This document shows positions 24,901-37,604 of a stretch of 64,000 nt of DNA, one piece after another; position 1 is the first letter of the stretch; each line of letters begins with the position of its first letter. The notes beneath the pieces are model-generated. The model was not told where the DNA came from. It worked only from the letters and a program-made list of their open reading frames with translations, and made no database searches. This DNA comes from Branchiostoma belcheri (lineage: Eukaryota > Chordata > Leptocardii > Amphioxiformes > Branchiostomatidae), in NCBI RefSeq assembly GCF_001625305.1, contig NW_017803157.1:1543376-1607375 (forward strand), read 5' to 3'. The position numbers were made by a program, and so were the translations under genes.

Positions 24901-27900
24901 TAGCTAGTATGGGAAAGGAATGAGCTTTTAAAATCACTGGAGAATACATGTACAATGTATGACTATAATAACTGTTTTGGTTTGGAATAGGAAATGAAAC
25001 TTGCTACTTATTACTCCTCCTCCTCTATGAAATTAATATTTTATCAAACAAGTTACAAAATTTCTGTGCAAAAGTTAAAGCTAAATCAGTACAAGATGTT
25101 CCAAGTACGAGTAAGTTTAACAGCAAACCTGAGCTGTATTTACATTTTATGTACGCCATAATGAAGTGTGTAATGTATCAAGTCAGAGTCATTTTAGCCT
25201 GCTTCATATCACTTTGGGGCAACGCTCATAAATCTCCAGTGAACTAAATTGAATTCCTTCATTTTTAATCACAGTTTCGGAGCAAGAATTGCTTTACAAA
25301 ATGCTCAGACCTATGAAAAGCCACCCGTGTGCAGCCATGCGTTCTTCACCCCATTGAACCATCCTTGTCCTATCTTAATGGAATCTTTCAGAGCCACATT
25401 TTACCAGCGCCTCAGGCAAGTGCACCCAGCCTTGGGGTTCAGCATGAAGCCTCACAGGGCTAGCACGTCGGCAGAACGTACTGCACCTGTGATAAACCTG
25501 TAATGTACTGTGCATAGCACTTTGGCAGAACGTCTCATCTAGCAGTGTTTTAGCCCGACAGAAATTTTTTTCCATCATCCCAATTTTGATTGACGTGACA
25601 TCATGTTGAGTGATGACAATTCTAGGGGGGATCTGGGAAAAGTTTGATATCATGTACACTGAGCCACCATCACATATAAAACGAATGAAATACATCACTG
25701 CATCAAAGACAAAATGCTAAATCAGAGCCTTGTCTTGTCTCTTCTCTAACTTCATATTTATTTGCCATCCACGTTCCGGCATGGCACCATTTTTGGCATG
25801 TTGATCACTGTCAGACTCAGAGGGTTACAAATTTTTTTTTCCCAAAATCAGGCGAAAATTAATGCGCGTGTTGATATCATCCATAAAAATTACATGCTGT
25901 GGAGTAAGGTACACATGCACCCAGTATTTGGAGCCCTGAGATTCACCTCAGAAGACTGGCTCATGCCGTCCTCTTCATCATCCGAGTCCACCACACTCTC
26001 CTGCAGGCCGCTCAGGTCCAGCTCCACGCTCTCCGACCGCGTCAGGTTGTCGGAGAAGCTGCTGCCGGAGTCGCTGCTGCGCGAGCAGATAGACCCCCCG
26101 CGGTGCAGCTTCAGCTCCGTCTGCACCAGCAGGTTCTGCACCTGCTGCAGCTCTGCTGGCAGCTGAGAAACAAACAGGGTTAGAGATGGAAGTTCATCTG
26201 TGTTGGTAGCTACAATGTACCAGCACATGTTTAAAGTTAAAACTGGTTCCAACAGCTGCCACACAAATGGGGTTAGTATGAAGTAAAGACTAAACTTTCC
26301 TTCCAACACTGGAATGAATTGACTGACTCTTTCAACCTTGTTCGTGTAATGAACACATATACACTCAATACTAAGTCTCGTTCCATCTAGGATGCTGTCC
26401 TTACCTCATTTTCCTCCTGTGAAGAATGGGAGCCTCGAGCTCGCGCCTTTTTCTCCTCCTGTTCTGTGGTGAGAAGTTTCTCTAGATTCATGGTCGCGTA
26501 TGACGTCCGGAGCCCTGGCCGCATTAACTGGACATCAGGATAGTCAATCTGCAGGGAGTACAACAAGACAATTCACATTATAATAGATAGAATTTCAATA
26601 TATAGTGCTAGAATGTAGTATTGTTAGTGTTGAACTGTTCGGAGCCCTGGCCGCATTAACTGGACATCAGGATAGTCAATCTGTAGGGATGACAAGGGAA
26701 TTCACATTATGTAATTATAAGCTTTAATGTTCCAAAATTATACTTCACAGAACTATTGAATTATACTATTTCGAACCAGTGTTAATCAATACATTTCACA
26801 CATAGAGAGAGAGTGAGAGAGAATGAGAGAGTGAGAAAGAGTGAGTGAGAGAGAAAGAGAGTGAAAGAGTCACTAATGATACCTGTGAGTAGTAAAAGCT
26901 ACTTGAAACATCAGTGACCGTTTTCAAAGTCTATCTAGTTGCTTGAGTCACTGTTTTCTTACGTATCTCATTACCTCAATGTCTAAGCTTTAAGGATGTA
27001 TGTGTTGTAGAGAAGGGCAAGGCCACTTACATAATATACAAAAGTAGCAAAACCTTCTTGAAGCCCTTAGATTTCAAAAGGAAAACACAGCATCATACAT
27101 ACACATTTACTCACCTACGCACGCACACACTCAGCCAGACTGTGTGTAACCATCCACCCACTCAGTATATACATATATGTAACTAGAGTTCCCCGATCTC
27201 ATACCTTCGCCAAATGATGTTAATCTTTATGACTGACAAATTATAGATTAGATTATTCCCCCCTGATTTAAGAAATAGGAACCTTATTTTCATAAATTAT
27301 ATCATTTTATCATAATCTCAACCAAAAGACAGTCTTATATTAACAAACAATGCATTCTAGCATTTCCTTATTAACTATGCAAATGAGGTCCTGATTTGAA
27401 TAAATTATGTTTAATGATGTTCACCTCAATTTAACTTTAAAATAGCACAAGTATGAAATTCCAGGCAGTTATCATTAAATAATTATAAAATTTTCTCATT
27501 AATTATGCAAATTAAGTCATTATTAACATAATCAATATCTTCCTGTGTTTCTCTCGTTGTCAATTACCAATGTCACAAGCTTCAATTGTCCTATCATGGA
27601 ATGCAGCTGATTTATAAAATTTCCCCATAAATTATGCAAATTACATCCATATTTGCATAATTGTCACATAATTATATTAAGCATCACGTAAGCTACCTAC
27701 ATACCAAAAATCAAGACGATCCGTCAACCGGTTCTTGAGTTATCCCCTTTTGAATATTTTCAAGAATATATCCCTGCAGTTCCAGAGCAAGCCGCTAGGG
27801 GGCCTAAACTCACGCCACTTCTTCCCGAGCACAAGAGCTACCTACCATCTAAATTTCATCACCATAGCATGTCTAGATCATGAGATATCAAAACCGGAAG

Positions 27901-30900
27901 TTCAGCTGCAGTACCATAACAAGCCTCTAGGGGGTCCAAAATCTAATCATTTTGAGGTCTCATCAAGACCTACCCACCTACCAAGTATCAAGACAATCCA
28001 TCAAGGCCTTCTCAAGTTATCGTGTTTACAGACAGACACACACACACACACACACATACACGAACGCCCCTGAAAACATAACCTTCTTGGCGAAGGTAAC
28101 AAAACCTGGCATGTATGAAGCTCTAGTAAGCCTTTCATTTACATAGCGTTCTCTGCTGGCCTTATGGACACGATTTGGGTCAGCAGAAAGTTACGTAAAG
28201 TGCTAACATCATTGAAGGTTAGACATCTAGGTAGAACATTTATGTTAATCAAGCAACTGGGTAGATTCTTGGAACACCCAGATGTTTCAGGAAGCATAAT
28301 TTTCAGTCACTGATGAAAGCCAATGCTATCTGAAACATCTGCCTCTTCCCAGAATTTACCCAGTAACAGTTGCTTGATTTAATTCACATTAGGCAATTCT
28401 ACATGAATTGTGCACCTTTGTAAGAAAAAAAATTACAACATGTCAAGTTTGCCATCCATTCATACATGTGCTCTCTTTGACTCTCTGCCTGCCACAGAAG
28501 CTCTATTACTAACTGAAACAAATTCAATCTGTCCAAATTGTGTGTACAATTTGCAGACTGTTGGTTAGAGTAATTTGTAGTGATGACAATTTTGTGGTAA
28601 AATGTAATCCCTGCAGCATGGCCTGATCAATTTGCTAGCTGCAAAGTGAGGGTAAATTGCAGAGTGAATTCAGACGGCTGCATTTGTACATATTACATGT
28701 ACATGTATACCAGTGGCAGGGGAAATGCCTGTAAATTGTGTAATGTATAAATTACAGTAGAAAGTAGTGATGCATTCCTAAACCCAATTTTAGGTTCAGG
28801 TCCGGATTCAAGTCCAGAGGTTTAGGTTCAGGTCCGGACCTAAACCCATGACATACACAAAATTGCATGTTGGCAACCTTGCAATGTTGTCTGGGTATAA
28901 TTTTGGCCACATAACATGGAGGCCGACACTTGACGATGCCTGATGGCAATGTTTTCTTCGTTTTGCAACAAAGATTTTACAATTTACAGAAGGTTTTAGG
29001 TGGTTTGGGAAGAAAAGGGGTATGTAAAATGGTCTTTTATGGTAATAAGTCCGGACTCGGTTCTTGACTTTTAGGTTTTTTTGGACTTGAACCTAAACAT
29101 TCTTACAAGTCCGGATCCAAGTCCAGTGAACCGGTATGCATCACTAGTAGATAGTGTTGATATGAATCTCTGTACTGTATATGTCAGGGCAAACTTCGAT
29201 TGGATACAATTAGGAGCCAAAGGGAATCTACAACAAGACAAGGTAGCAACAAAATACATAATTTACATCTATAGGCACACATGTACACCTACAAAGAGTA
29301 TTGAAAACTCTAAAGGCAAATGGTTTACAGTACATTATCCTTCTGTAGCCTTCCAATGCTCACTGAGGCCAAAATTTTTCCAGGAAAAAATGATTGTATG
29401 TCTGATTCTGCAGACATATTGTTGGTATGTTGGTAACAACTTGAAGAAATTCTTTTTCCATGCACAGAAAACAATGGATCTTTCGACTACACACAAGATT
29501 CTGGTTGGCCTTCGCTTTGAATGTGTTTTTCAACATATCTTATAGTGGATCGTACAGAAATTCTGACTAGGTATGATCATATACATTGTACAGTCATCTC
29601 ACTATTCCATTCTGTACTGAGTGACCCTATAGTTTATTTCTGGTGAATATTTCACAAATGTAGCCTCCAACGTTTATAAATATCCCGTCCGTGAAGCAGA
29701 GAGGCTGCCCTACACACATGATTGAGCGACTGACAATCCTTTCAGCAAGTATCTGATCTAGAAGACTGGCCTGATCCCTCTCATCCAGCCAAGGTGACTT
29801 CCAAACAATCCATTCCTGCTGCAATGACAGAAAGTCAATAGGAAGACACTTCACATTCAAACTGGGGCTTATATAACCTTTTTGGACGGGGCATCACACT
29901 CGGTCTGCCATCGATCGGGAAAGTCCTTTCTTTTTCTAATATCTCGGGATGGTTGACCAGGCTCTCTCAGCACACTGCTGGAATTTTAATCTGAAAGTTC
30001 ATCCAGTAAACCCCTAACAGACCATCACTGTTATCTTAACAAGTCTTATAAGTAATTACTGTAACACCTATTAACACCTTGTATAATTATGTAATAAATG
30101 TACTTCCGTTAAGAGTACTTACAGTAATACTACGATGTTCATGTCCTGTCACAAAATTATTTGTGCCTTTGCTTTTGTTACTAGGGCTAGTAGTTTGCAG
30201 TAAGGTAGCCCTGACTCTAAAATAAGGGAGATGAAAACCTAAACTACAACAAGAACCCTTCATAAGTTCATCATAGTCATTGTATGCACCACTATATCAC
30301 CCACTTACTCACACACTCACTGTCCAGTTTAACGTATCAATTCTATGGCAACATGATTTCTTTTATATCAGCTTTAATGATATCATTACGATTTTGCAAA
30401 ACTGTAACTCCTGAATAACCCTGAATGTTGAGTAGTTTACTATGCATCCATGGCACAGAAAGTAATATGAGCTGGATGGTTGTAGTGCCTGTTATGTGGT
30501 CATGCCCACTTGCCCTACACCCTGACCCGGCTTGGCCCTCTACATCAGGACATCAATCACAGCAGGACAAAATGAAATTGCGACCCAAAGATCCACCTCT
30601 TCTGGTGATGTGTGGGTCAGCATACCAACCCAGGGTTCTCACCACAATTTTTCTCACAGCTTGGGGTCAGGTACAGAAGGACAACTTTATGCGGCACAAG
30701 ATGAGCATTGAGTCCCTGACATCAGTATAATCGCCCTTCGGTGTAACTCACCAGCTTCGCAGACACACTGCACGGCTGCAGCTCAGGCTACATTACACCA
30801 ACGACTTGTTACACCTAACCCTTGAACATCCAACTCTAGACATTGTTTAAAGCTATCTAATGACAATGCCCCTACTAGTGTGAACTTTCACTCTTGCAGA

Positions 30901-33900
30901 TATTTCGAGCCTTGATTGTTAGCAACAATTATGATGAAGCAACAGTGTCAGATAAAGTGTCGGCTTGTCCCGGCTTCAATAAATTCATCCGAAATTTTCC
31001 CATCAGAATGATTTGCTGCGGGTAATCTACGTCACACCATGCAGGACACGGTAGCTATTACTGTCACTCCCACACGCGCTGACAAATTAAAGGCCAGGAA
31101 GGTATAACAGGTGAAAAAGGAGGTAGAAACGTAGTCCTGAATTGGTAATAAACGTATCCATACCTGATATATAGTGTGCGTAGTCACACGTCGCGACTAC
31201 CTCCATGCTTGTGCATTGTGATCATTCTTGCATATCCTGTATCTATCTAGGGACGCTGATTTCATACGACAAATTACCTGACAAATTTGAACAGCCATGC
31301 ATGCAAAACTGGATTCCATACGTAACTGCATTTCATGAGCTAACTTTACACAATATGCTTCATAGGTGGTAAACTCGTAACATTCAATTCAGGAAATAAA
31401 AATTCACACATGTACCAGTATATATAAACCCAGTAAATGGATCAACTCCCCATACTGCTACCTTGCCACTGTGGGGAGGTATTTCAAAAAGAAACAGACT
31501 TGCAGGTTAGGTACAGGTAGACATCAGCACAGCTCCAATTTCACCTGCATTAACCTGCATATGCAGGTGGCATTTCAACTCAAGCCCTGGAATGGATTGA
31601 ATCTAGTATTGGCTAGAACCCTGTCTTTCTGCTTAAAACGTCAACATGCTGATAGTGATTAACTGAAGGACTGATATCAAACTGATGCCCCCCATCTAAG
31701 CATCGTTTATAGAAACAAAATGTATCAGATAAAGAATCCAAGAGCCTGTTTCCTACCTTCATCACAATTAATGAGTTCCACAGTACAATAGCACAAGGGC
31801 AAAATGCCTAATCTTACCGGTTCTTCTTTTGCTTCAATTGAAAACATACAAAACAGAATTAATGGGGACAACATGTCTTAAAAGGCTTCTAAGCACCCTT
31901 TCCTTTTGAACCTACTGTATGAACTGAAACTGAAACTGTTTTATTCACATTGATTGGCAGCCAATATTCATTGCTTGGCTGAATTGCACAAGTGATTACA
32001 TGTTAAAATAGCTTGAAAGAGATACACATTAAAAAGCACAACATTGACGATTAAAATTAAATAGATTTAAAATTTTGTAGGTCAGGTCCATTAAAACAGA
32101 GGCGGACTATTTACACATCTTGATTGCTGAGGCTTATTGCCTGACACAGAAAAGATTTCCTCAGTCTTTCAGTTCTGAACTTTGGTATGGAGATGTGGTT
32201 TCCATTTCTCAGGGACCGCCGTGTGCTCTGGTGTCTGTCGCAGGGCATCAAAGAATGCAAAGGGTGGCTGACATGCCGCATTTGCTTGAGCAGAGTTTTT
32301 GCTGCAGTTTCCCGTCTGTCCTGGAGGGTGGAGAAGGGGGTTGTTTGAGTGCTGTTGCCGTAAATGATTCTCGCCGCCCTTCTCTGTACAGCCTCAAGAG
32401 TGTTGTTCTGTTTTGTGTTACAGCCCACGTACACGACATTTGCATACTCTAACACAGGTCGTATCAGAGTCGTATACACAGTTTCCAGGTCCTCTGGTGG
32501 CATCCCGCCCTTCTTGAGCATGCGGAGAAAGTGAAGACGAGTTGAGCCTTTCTTTGCCATGTGTAAGATTTGGCTGTCCCACCCAAGGCTGCGGTGAAGT
32601 TTGAAGCCCAGATACGTGGCACATTCAACAACCGGGACTTCTTTGCCTCCAAGTGTGAGGGGAGGTGGAACAGGTGGATGTTTTGAAAAGCACAGTCTCA
32701 ACTCATAGGACTTATCCCCGTTCATAATCATATTGTTCTTGTTCGCCCAGGTGTCAAGTTGCGTAGCTTCCTCTTGCATAGTTGTGTCGCTTTCAACAGT
32801 GTCACATGTGAACGTTCTGGACAGTCCGATGTCGTCTGCATAACCGATGTTGCTGGTTGTTTGGTGCACAGTTTCTCCTTGAAGCCTTTCATCTTGTAAC
32901 AGTACCTGTTACCTAATACTAAATAGCAAGTTCCATTCCATATCTTTACTATATGGTAAAAATAAAAGCCATGGATGGAGAAATATCTTGCATGAAAGAT
33001 CAGTACCATAGTTTTGCATACAAAATTGGCGACCATACTTACTCCTATTACTAGTACTACTAAATGATATTCCATTGATGTATATGATACAAAAAAAAGC
33101 CATGGATGGAGGAGAAATACAGGTATCTTGCATGAGTACCGAGTACTACAGTTTTGCATACAGAATTTACGACCGTACTTACTCCTATTACTAGTACCAA
33201 ATAATATTCCATTCCATATCTTTACTATATTATACTACATGTACATCTATATGGTACAAAAAAAGCCATGGATGGAGGAGAAATACATGTATCTTGCATG
33301 AGTACCGGTACCACAGTTTTGCATACAGAATTGACGGCCGTACTTACTCCCCAAGAGCAGAGGCAGGTGACTCAGCTGATTGCCATCAAGAAACGATTCT
33401 CCGGCGAATAAATCGTCCGGCCTGCCTCAGACCGAGCGCATGCAGTAGCCGGCGAGTTCTAATCTGCCTATTTACCACCGTACCCACGTAGGCCTGGGTG
33501 TGACGTCCTCTCCAGATGATACCATTACCCAGGGATCCAAATTCATTTTGGGGAATTCATGTAGGTGCACTGTTGCACCCAACCTAAAAAATTAGGTGCA
33601 CAAAAAATTTTTGGGCTGCACCAAATAAACCAAAAGCTTAAATTACAGATCTTATTGCTCCTCTTCTGAGTTTGAATCTGAAATGGGAGCTAACTTCAAA
33701 ATCCTTTAAACAAGTACTACAACAAAGATTCTATTATTTCTCTGACATGATTAGATGCCAAGAATATCCTGTATATTATACATTTCAGGGCTCGAAATAC
33801 TGGGTGCATGTGCACCTAAATTTGGATCTGTGCACCCAATTTTTTCTGTGGGTGCACCACTGCATCCAAATATTTTCGTAGGTTTATTTATGTAGAGATG

Positions 33901-36900
33901 TTAAATGCATAGAAGTATACTGCATATTTAAATCTATATCTATGAGTCAAAAAAATAATACAATTATTGTTAGTACTTTTCTTTAGAAATGAAACATAAT
34001 TAGTTTTTGCTGACATTCTACTTATTTTGTTCTATATCGTGCACCCAAGATCAATTTCGTGCATCAAATTTTTTAGGTAGGGTGCACCAGGCAGTGCACC
34101 TATTCCCCAAAATGAATTTCAAGCCCTACCATTACTGCTTCAAAGGACTGCCCATACAATCTACATGGTTACTGCTAGCTGGGTATTTATCTGTTTAGGG
34201 ATCGTTTAATGTACAGGAGTGAGCGAACCACCCACACAAAAGGTACAGGAATAACCTGCACATATATAATCAGTATGCCTCACTCTACATGCATATCTCG
34301 GGCTGGTATAATGTATTCCTCCTACGTTCATTCATACAGTGCTCCTGTCAATCCAAGGTGATCGGATACTGAGATAGAAATCACCACTTGACAAACTAAA
34401 GGCTGGCTACCTAATATTCAAACTCCTTGATAGATGATTTCATCAAGATGACTGAAAAAAGATCATGGCTACATTTGTACTGGTCGTTAATTTACCACAA
34501 CCATTCCAGTTTACAAACAAAAACATACATAAACACTAGTGACATCTACACTGCGACTAATACATGTATAATGGGTTGGCCTCTTTCATGAAAGTTGGAT
34601 GCGATGCAAATTAATAATATTCAAATTCCTTGATGGATGATTTTATCGGGATAAATGAAGAAATATCATCGCCCAAATCGCGGCCCGATTGGCTAAGAGT
34701 ACTGGTCGTTAAGTTACCACAACCACTCCAGTTTACAAACAAAAATATACAAACATACATACTAGTAATGAAATCTACATCACCATCACATAATACATGT
34801 ATAAATCATCACTTCTACTTCTAACTTACCATGGTTCGCCCTGGAATGTAATTATTCAGCCATCCTTCATATGCTCAACGTTAGTAAGGACGTTATACAA
34901 TGTAAACTGTAGATTCCTAAATATAATGTGCTGAACTCACTGGAACTTCGCATGAATAGTCACAACTAAAAATACATTTCCTTCACTATAACATAATCTC
35001 AGTCCATAATGGTGTTCATCTTCTATATTTCTCAAGCTATCTTCATAAACTCCCAATGGTAGATTCTACAACAGGCGAATGTCTCTCCACGAAAAGATAA
35101 AATCCCTGAATTGTGCATGGTAATCCAACGCATACATCTTGGATGTCACAAGGGAGAAAGGGAAAAGCTTTCCAAGAATAAACTGAGCTGTGCAGCAAAA
35201 GCCAGTTAAATTGTTTGTGCATGTAATAAATACATTGTATCATGAATTTACCATCAAATAGTGTAACCCACGCTTTAAAATTTTGAAAAATCATGGCCAA
35301 CATACCTAGAGAGGATACAGCAAAAGCCAATGAAATTGTTTATAACTTAAGTGCATATAAGAAACAAGGTATCATGAAGTTACCATCAAATAGTGTAACC
35401 CACGCTTTAAAATTTTTGAAAAATTATGGCCAACATACCTATACAGGATACTGTTCTCCTTACATTCAAAAACATGCATGTCTCCTACAAAATTCTCCTT
35501 ATTCCACGGACACTAAGGAAAACACTGGAGTCATACCGAGGTGTCACTGCCCAATTAGGTCGTGCCTACATACATAGCAAACAGGATTGGGGAGATTGGA
35601 TCACCCCTTTACACCTCTGTGCTAAATGGTTATGTTCATGGCTACAAAAAGGACTCTGCGTAACAAGCAATCACAGTCAAGGTGGTGGTAAAGCGAAATG
35701 GCATCACTACAAGCAAAGTGGGATCTGCATACTCTCCAAGCAGAGGTTGATGGGGGAAGATCGTTAGGTTTTATATATGGCCTGTTTTGTTTTTTTTGTT
35801 TTTGTCACTACCCCCACCTTGTGTGGTGTGGAGTATTGGACCCTTTGCCTGGCCAATTTGATACTCTTTTTGCCACCCTAGGATCTGCTTGGAGACTAGG
35901 ATCTGCAGACTTGCTGATTTGTTATGGATACATTAGAGACACATTTGCCAGACAACTTTCAACAGAGTGAAAACCTTGCACTTACCATTACCAAGATGGA
36001 AAATATCACTAATTAAGTAATCATCTTGAAAAGACATATATACAGACTTACAGTGCTGTCATAAAATGCTAGTAGACATTATCTGAAAAAGGGATGAATC
36101 CAGGATGCTGTAGTGAAGTGAAATTGCCTGCCTGTGATTTAAGAAACAAGCGTGTACCAAATTCCCAGGTGCATGCCTACTGCATATCATTTGCATGCTT
36201 GTGACATGATTTGCATATTTGTGACACATTACTAGGGACTGTCCCTTGTATGATATCTACTGGTATGTACAGTTGTTAACCTCATTTTACTGTAGAAGGT
36301 TAAAACTTTGGGGTTGAAACAGCTCCAAGTAAAAGACAGTGCACATGGCTGGGATCATGACATACATGTATGTAAGTGTTCCACAGAACAGGCAAAAATT
36401 GATAAATGAGCTTCTTAGGCTGACATTCCTTGTGATTCAACAATCCGATGACAGACGGTTTCCTTCCAAGTAAGGGGATCATGGTAAAGACTAGTGGAGA
36501 GCAGCAAGTAGCCAGATAAAAGGCAAAAGTGGCCATGAAAGATAGCTGATCTCACAAATCTCAAGGGGGATCCTAACAAAATGTGCCTTTTGAGATGGTA
36601 GGGGCAGTGGGTTGTTGATCCACTGTGTCATGGTACTACTAGTATTAGAAGGCAGAGCCCATCCCTCTACTTCCACCACTCCCCTACTAAGTCAGGTCCC
36701 CCTTAAGTGCCCCATCAGGGGCTATATGGGGGTGTAGCCGGGGCTTGTATAACATCTCAGAGCCCCGGCAAAGATGAAGATGAAGGTACCCATTTTACAC
36801 CTGGGTGGAGTGAGGTTAAGTTGTGTGAAGTGCCTTTCCCAAGGACACAACGTTTTGATCTCGTGTCCCATTGCCTAGCCATTCAACACCATTAATCTTG

Positions 36901-37573
36901 AGAGTAGCATACAAACATATACCAGGAGTAACACACGTAAAGGCACGTATGTATATACTATTATCGCTCTCTTTCTCTCTCTCTCTTTCTCTCTCTGCAT
37001 ATATGTATATTGTAAATCACGTTATGTTTGCGGTAGCAAAAGTTCACGGTCTGAGAAAAATGTAGGTGTTCACAGAATTATATGTTTACGGTGGCGATGG
37101 GCGCAGATATCGTGATAACAGTCTGCCACTCAGCCACTCTCCCATTGGTTAGACTGCTAATTTTTATGACCAATCAGAATCAGTCTACTACATTCAGAAG
37201 AAATCAGGTGGGTAGAGGAACTCACCACTATCATTTCTGAGGGCTCCAAAACTAGACACTCGCTGGCTCGCTTGCAGCTTCCTCCTGCACGTTTGCCAAA
37301 GCTGGAAAATAGTCATGAAAAAAAAGCAATGATGAGCCAATGTTCCATTCTGTATAATTTACAATGTACATGTACCAAACAAAATATCTGTACTGTCTGT
37401 GATTAAAATACAATAGACAATGTAGCAGATTAGAATAAACACATTTGTAATTTGACATCCAAAATAACAGGTATCATATATAAGTTTAACTTCATTGATC
37501 TATCCATCTGTCCATCCATCCGTCCGTCCATCCACATCGATCCATCCGTCCGTCCATCCACATCCATCCATCC

Positions 37574-37604
<31 letters not shown>

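Larger units (their letters stand above)
26549..37225. other. Intron 4-5 (10.7 kb), repeat-rich
   Basis: Holds the exon 5 edge copy, GA-rich simple sequence (26803-26875), TA-flanked element (27204-28096), foldback element (28765-29146), LINE copies (30725-30900, 31918-32900), several tandem duplications and a possible first exon (33348-33500). No second confident gene. Confidence 0.7.

Noticed and set aside
25249..25503. 84-codon plus-strand ORF ([18 protein letters not shown])
   Set aside because: No recognised family, antisense to the main gene, no supporting splice or promoter signal.
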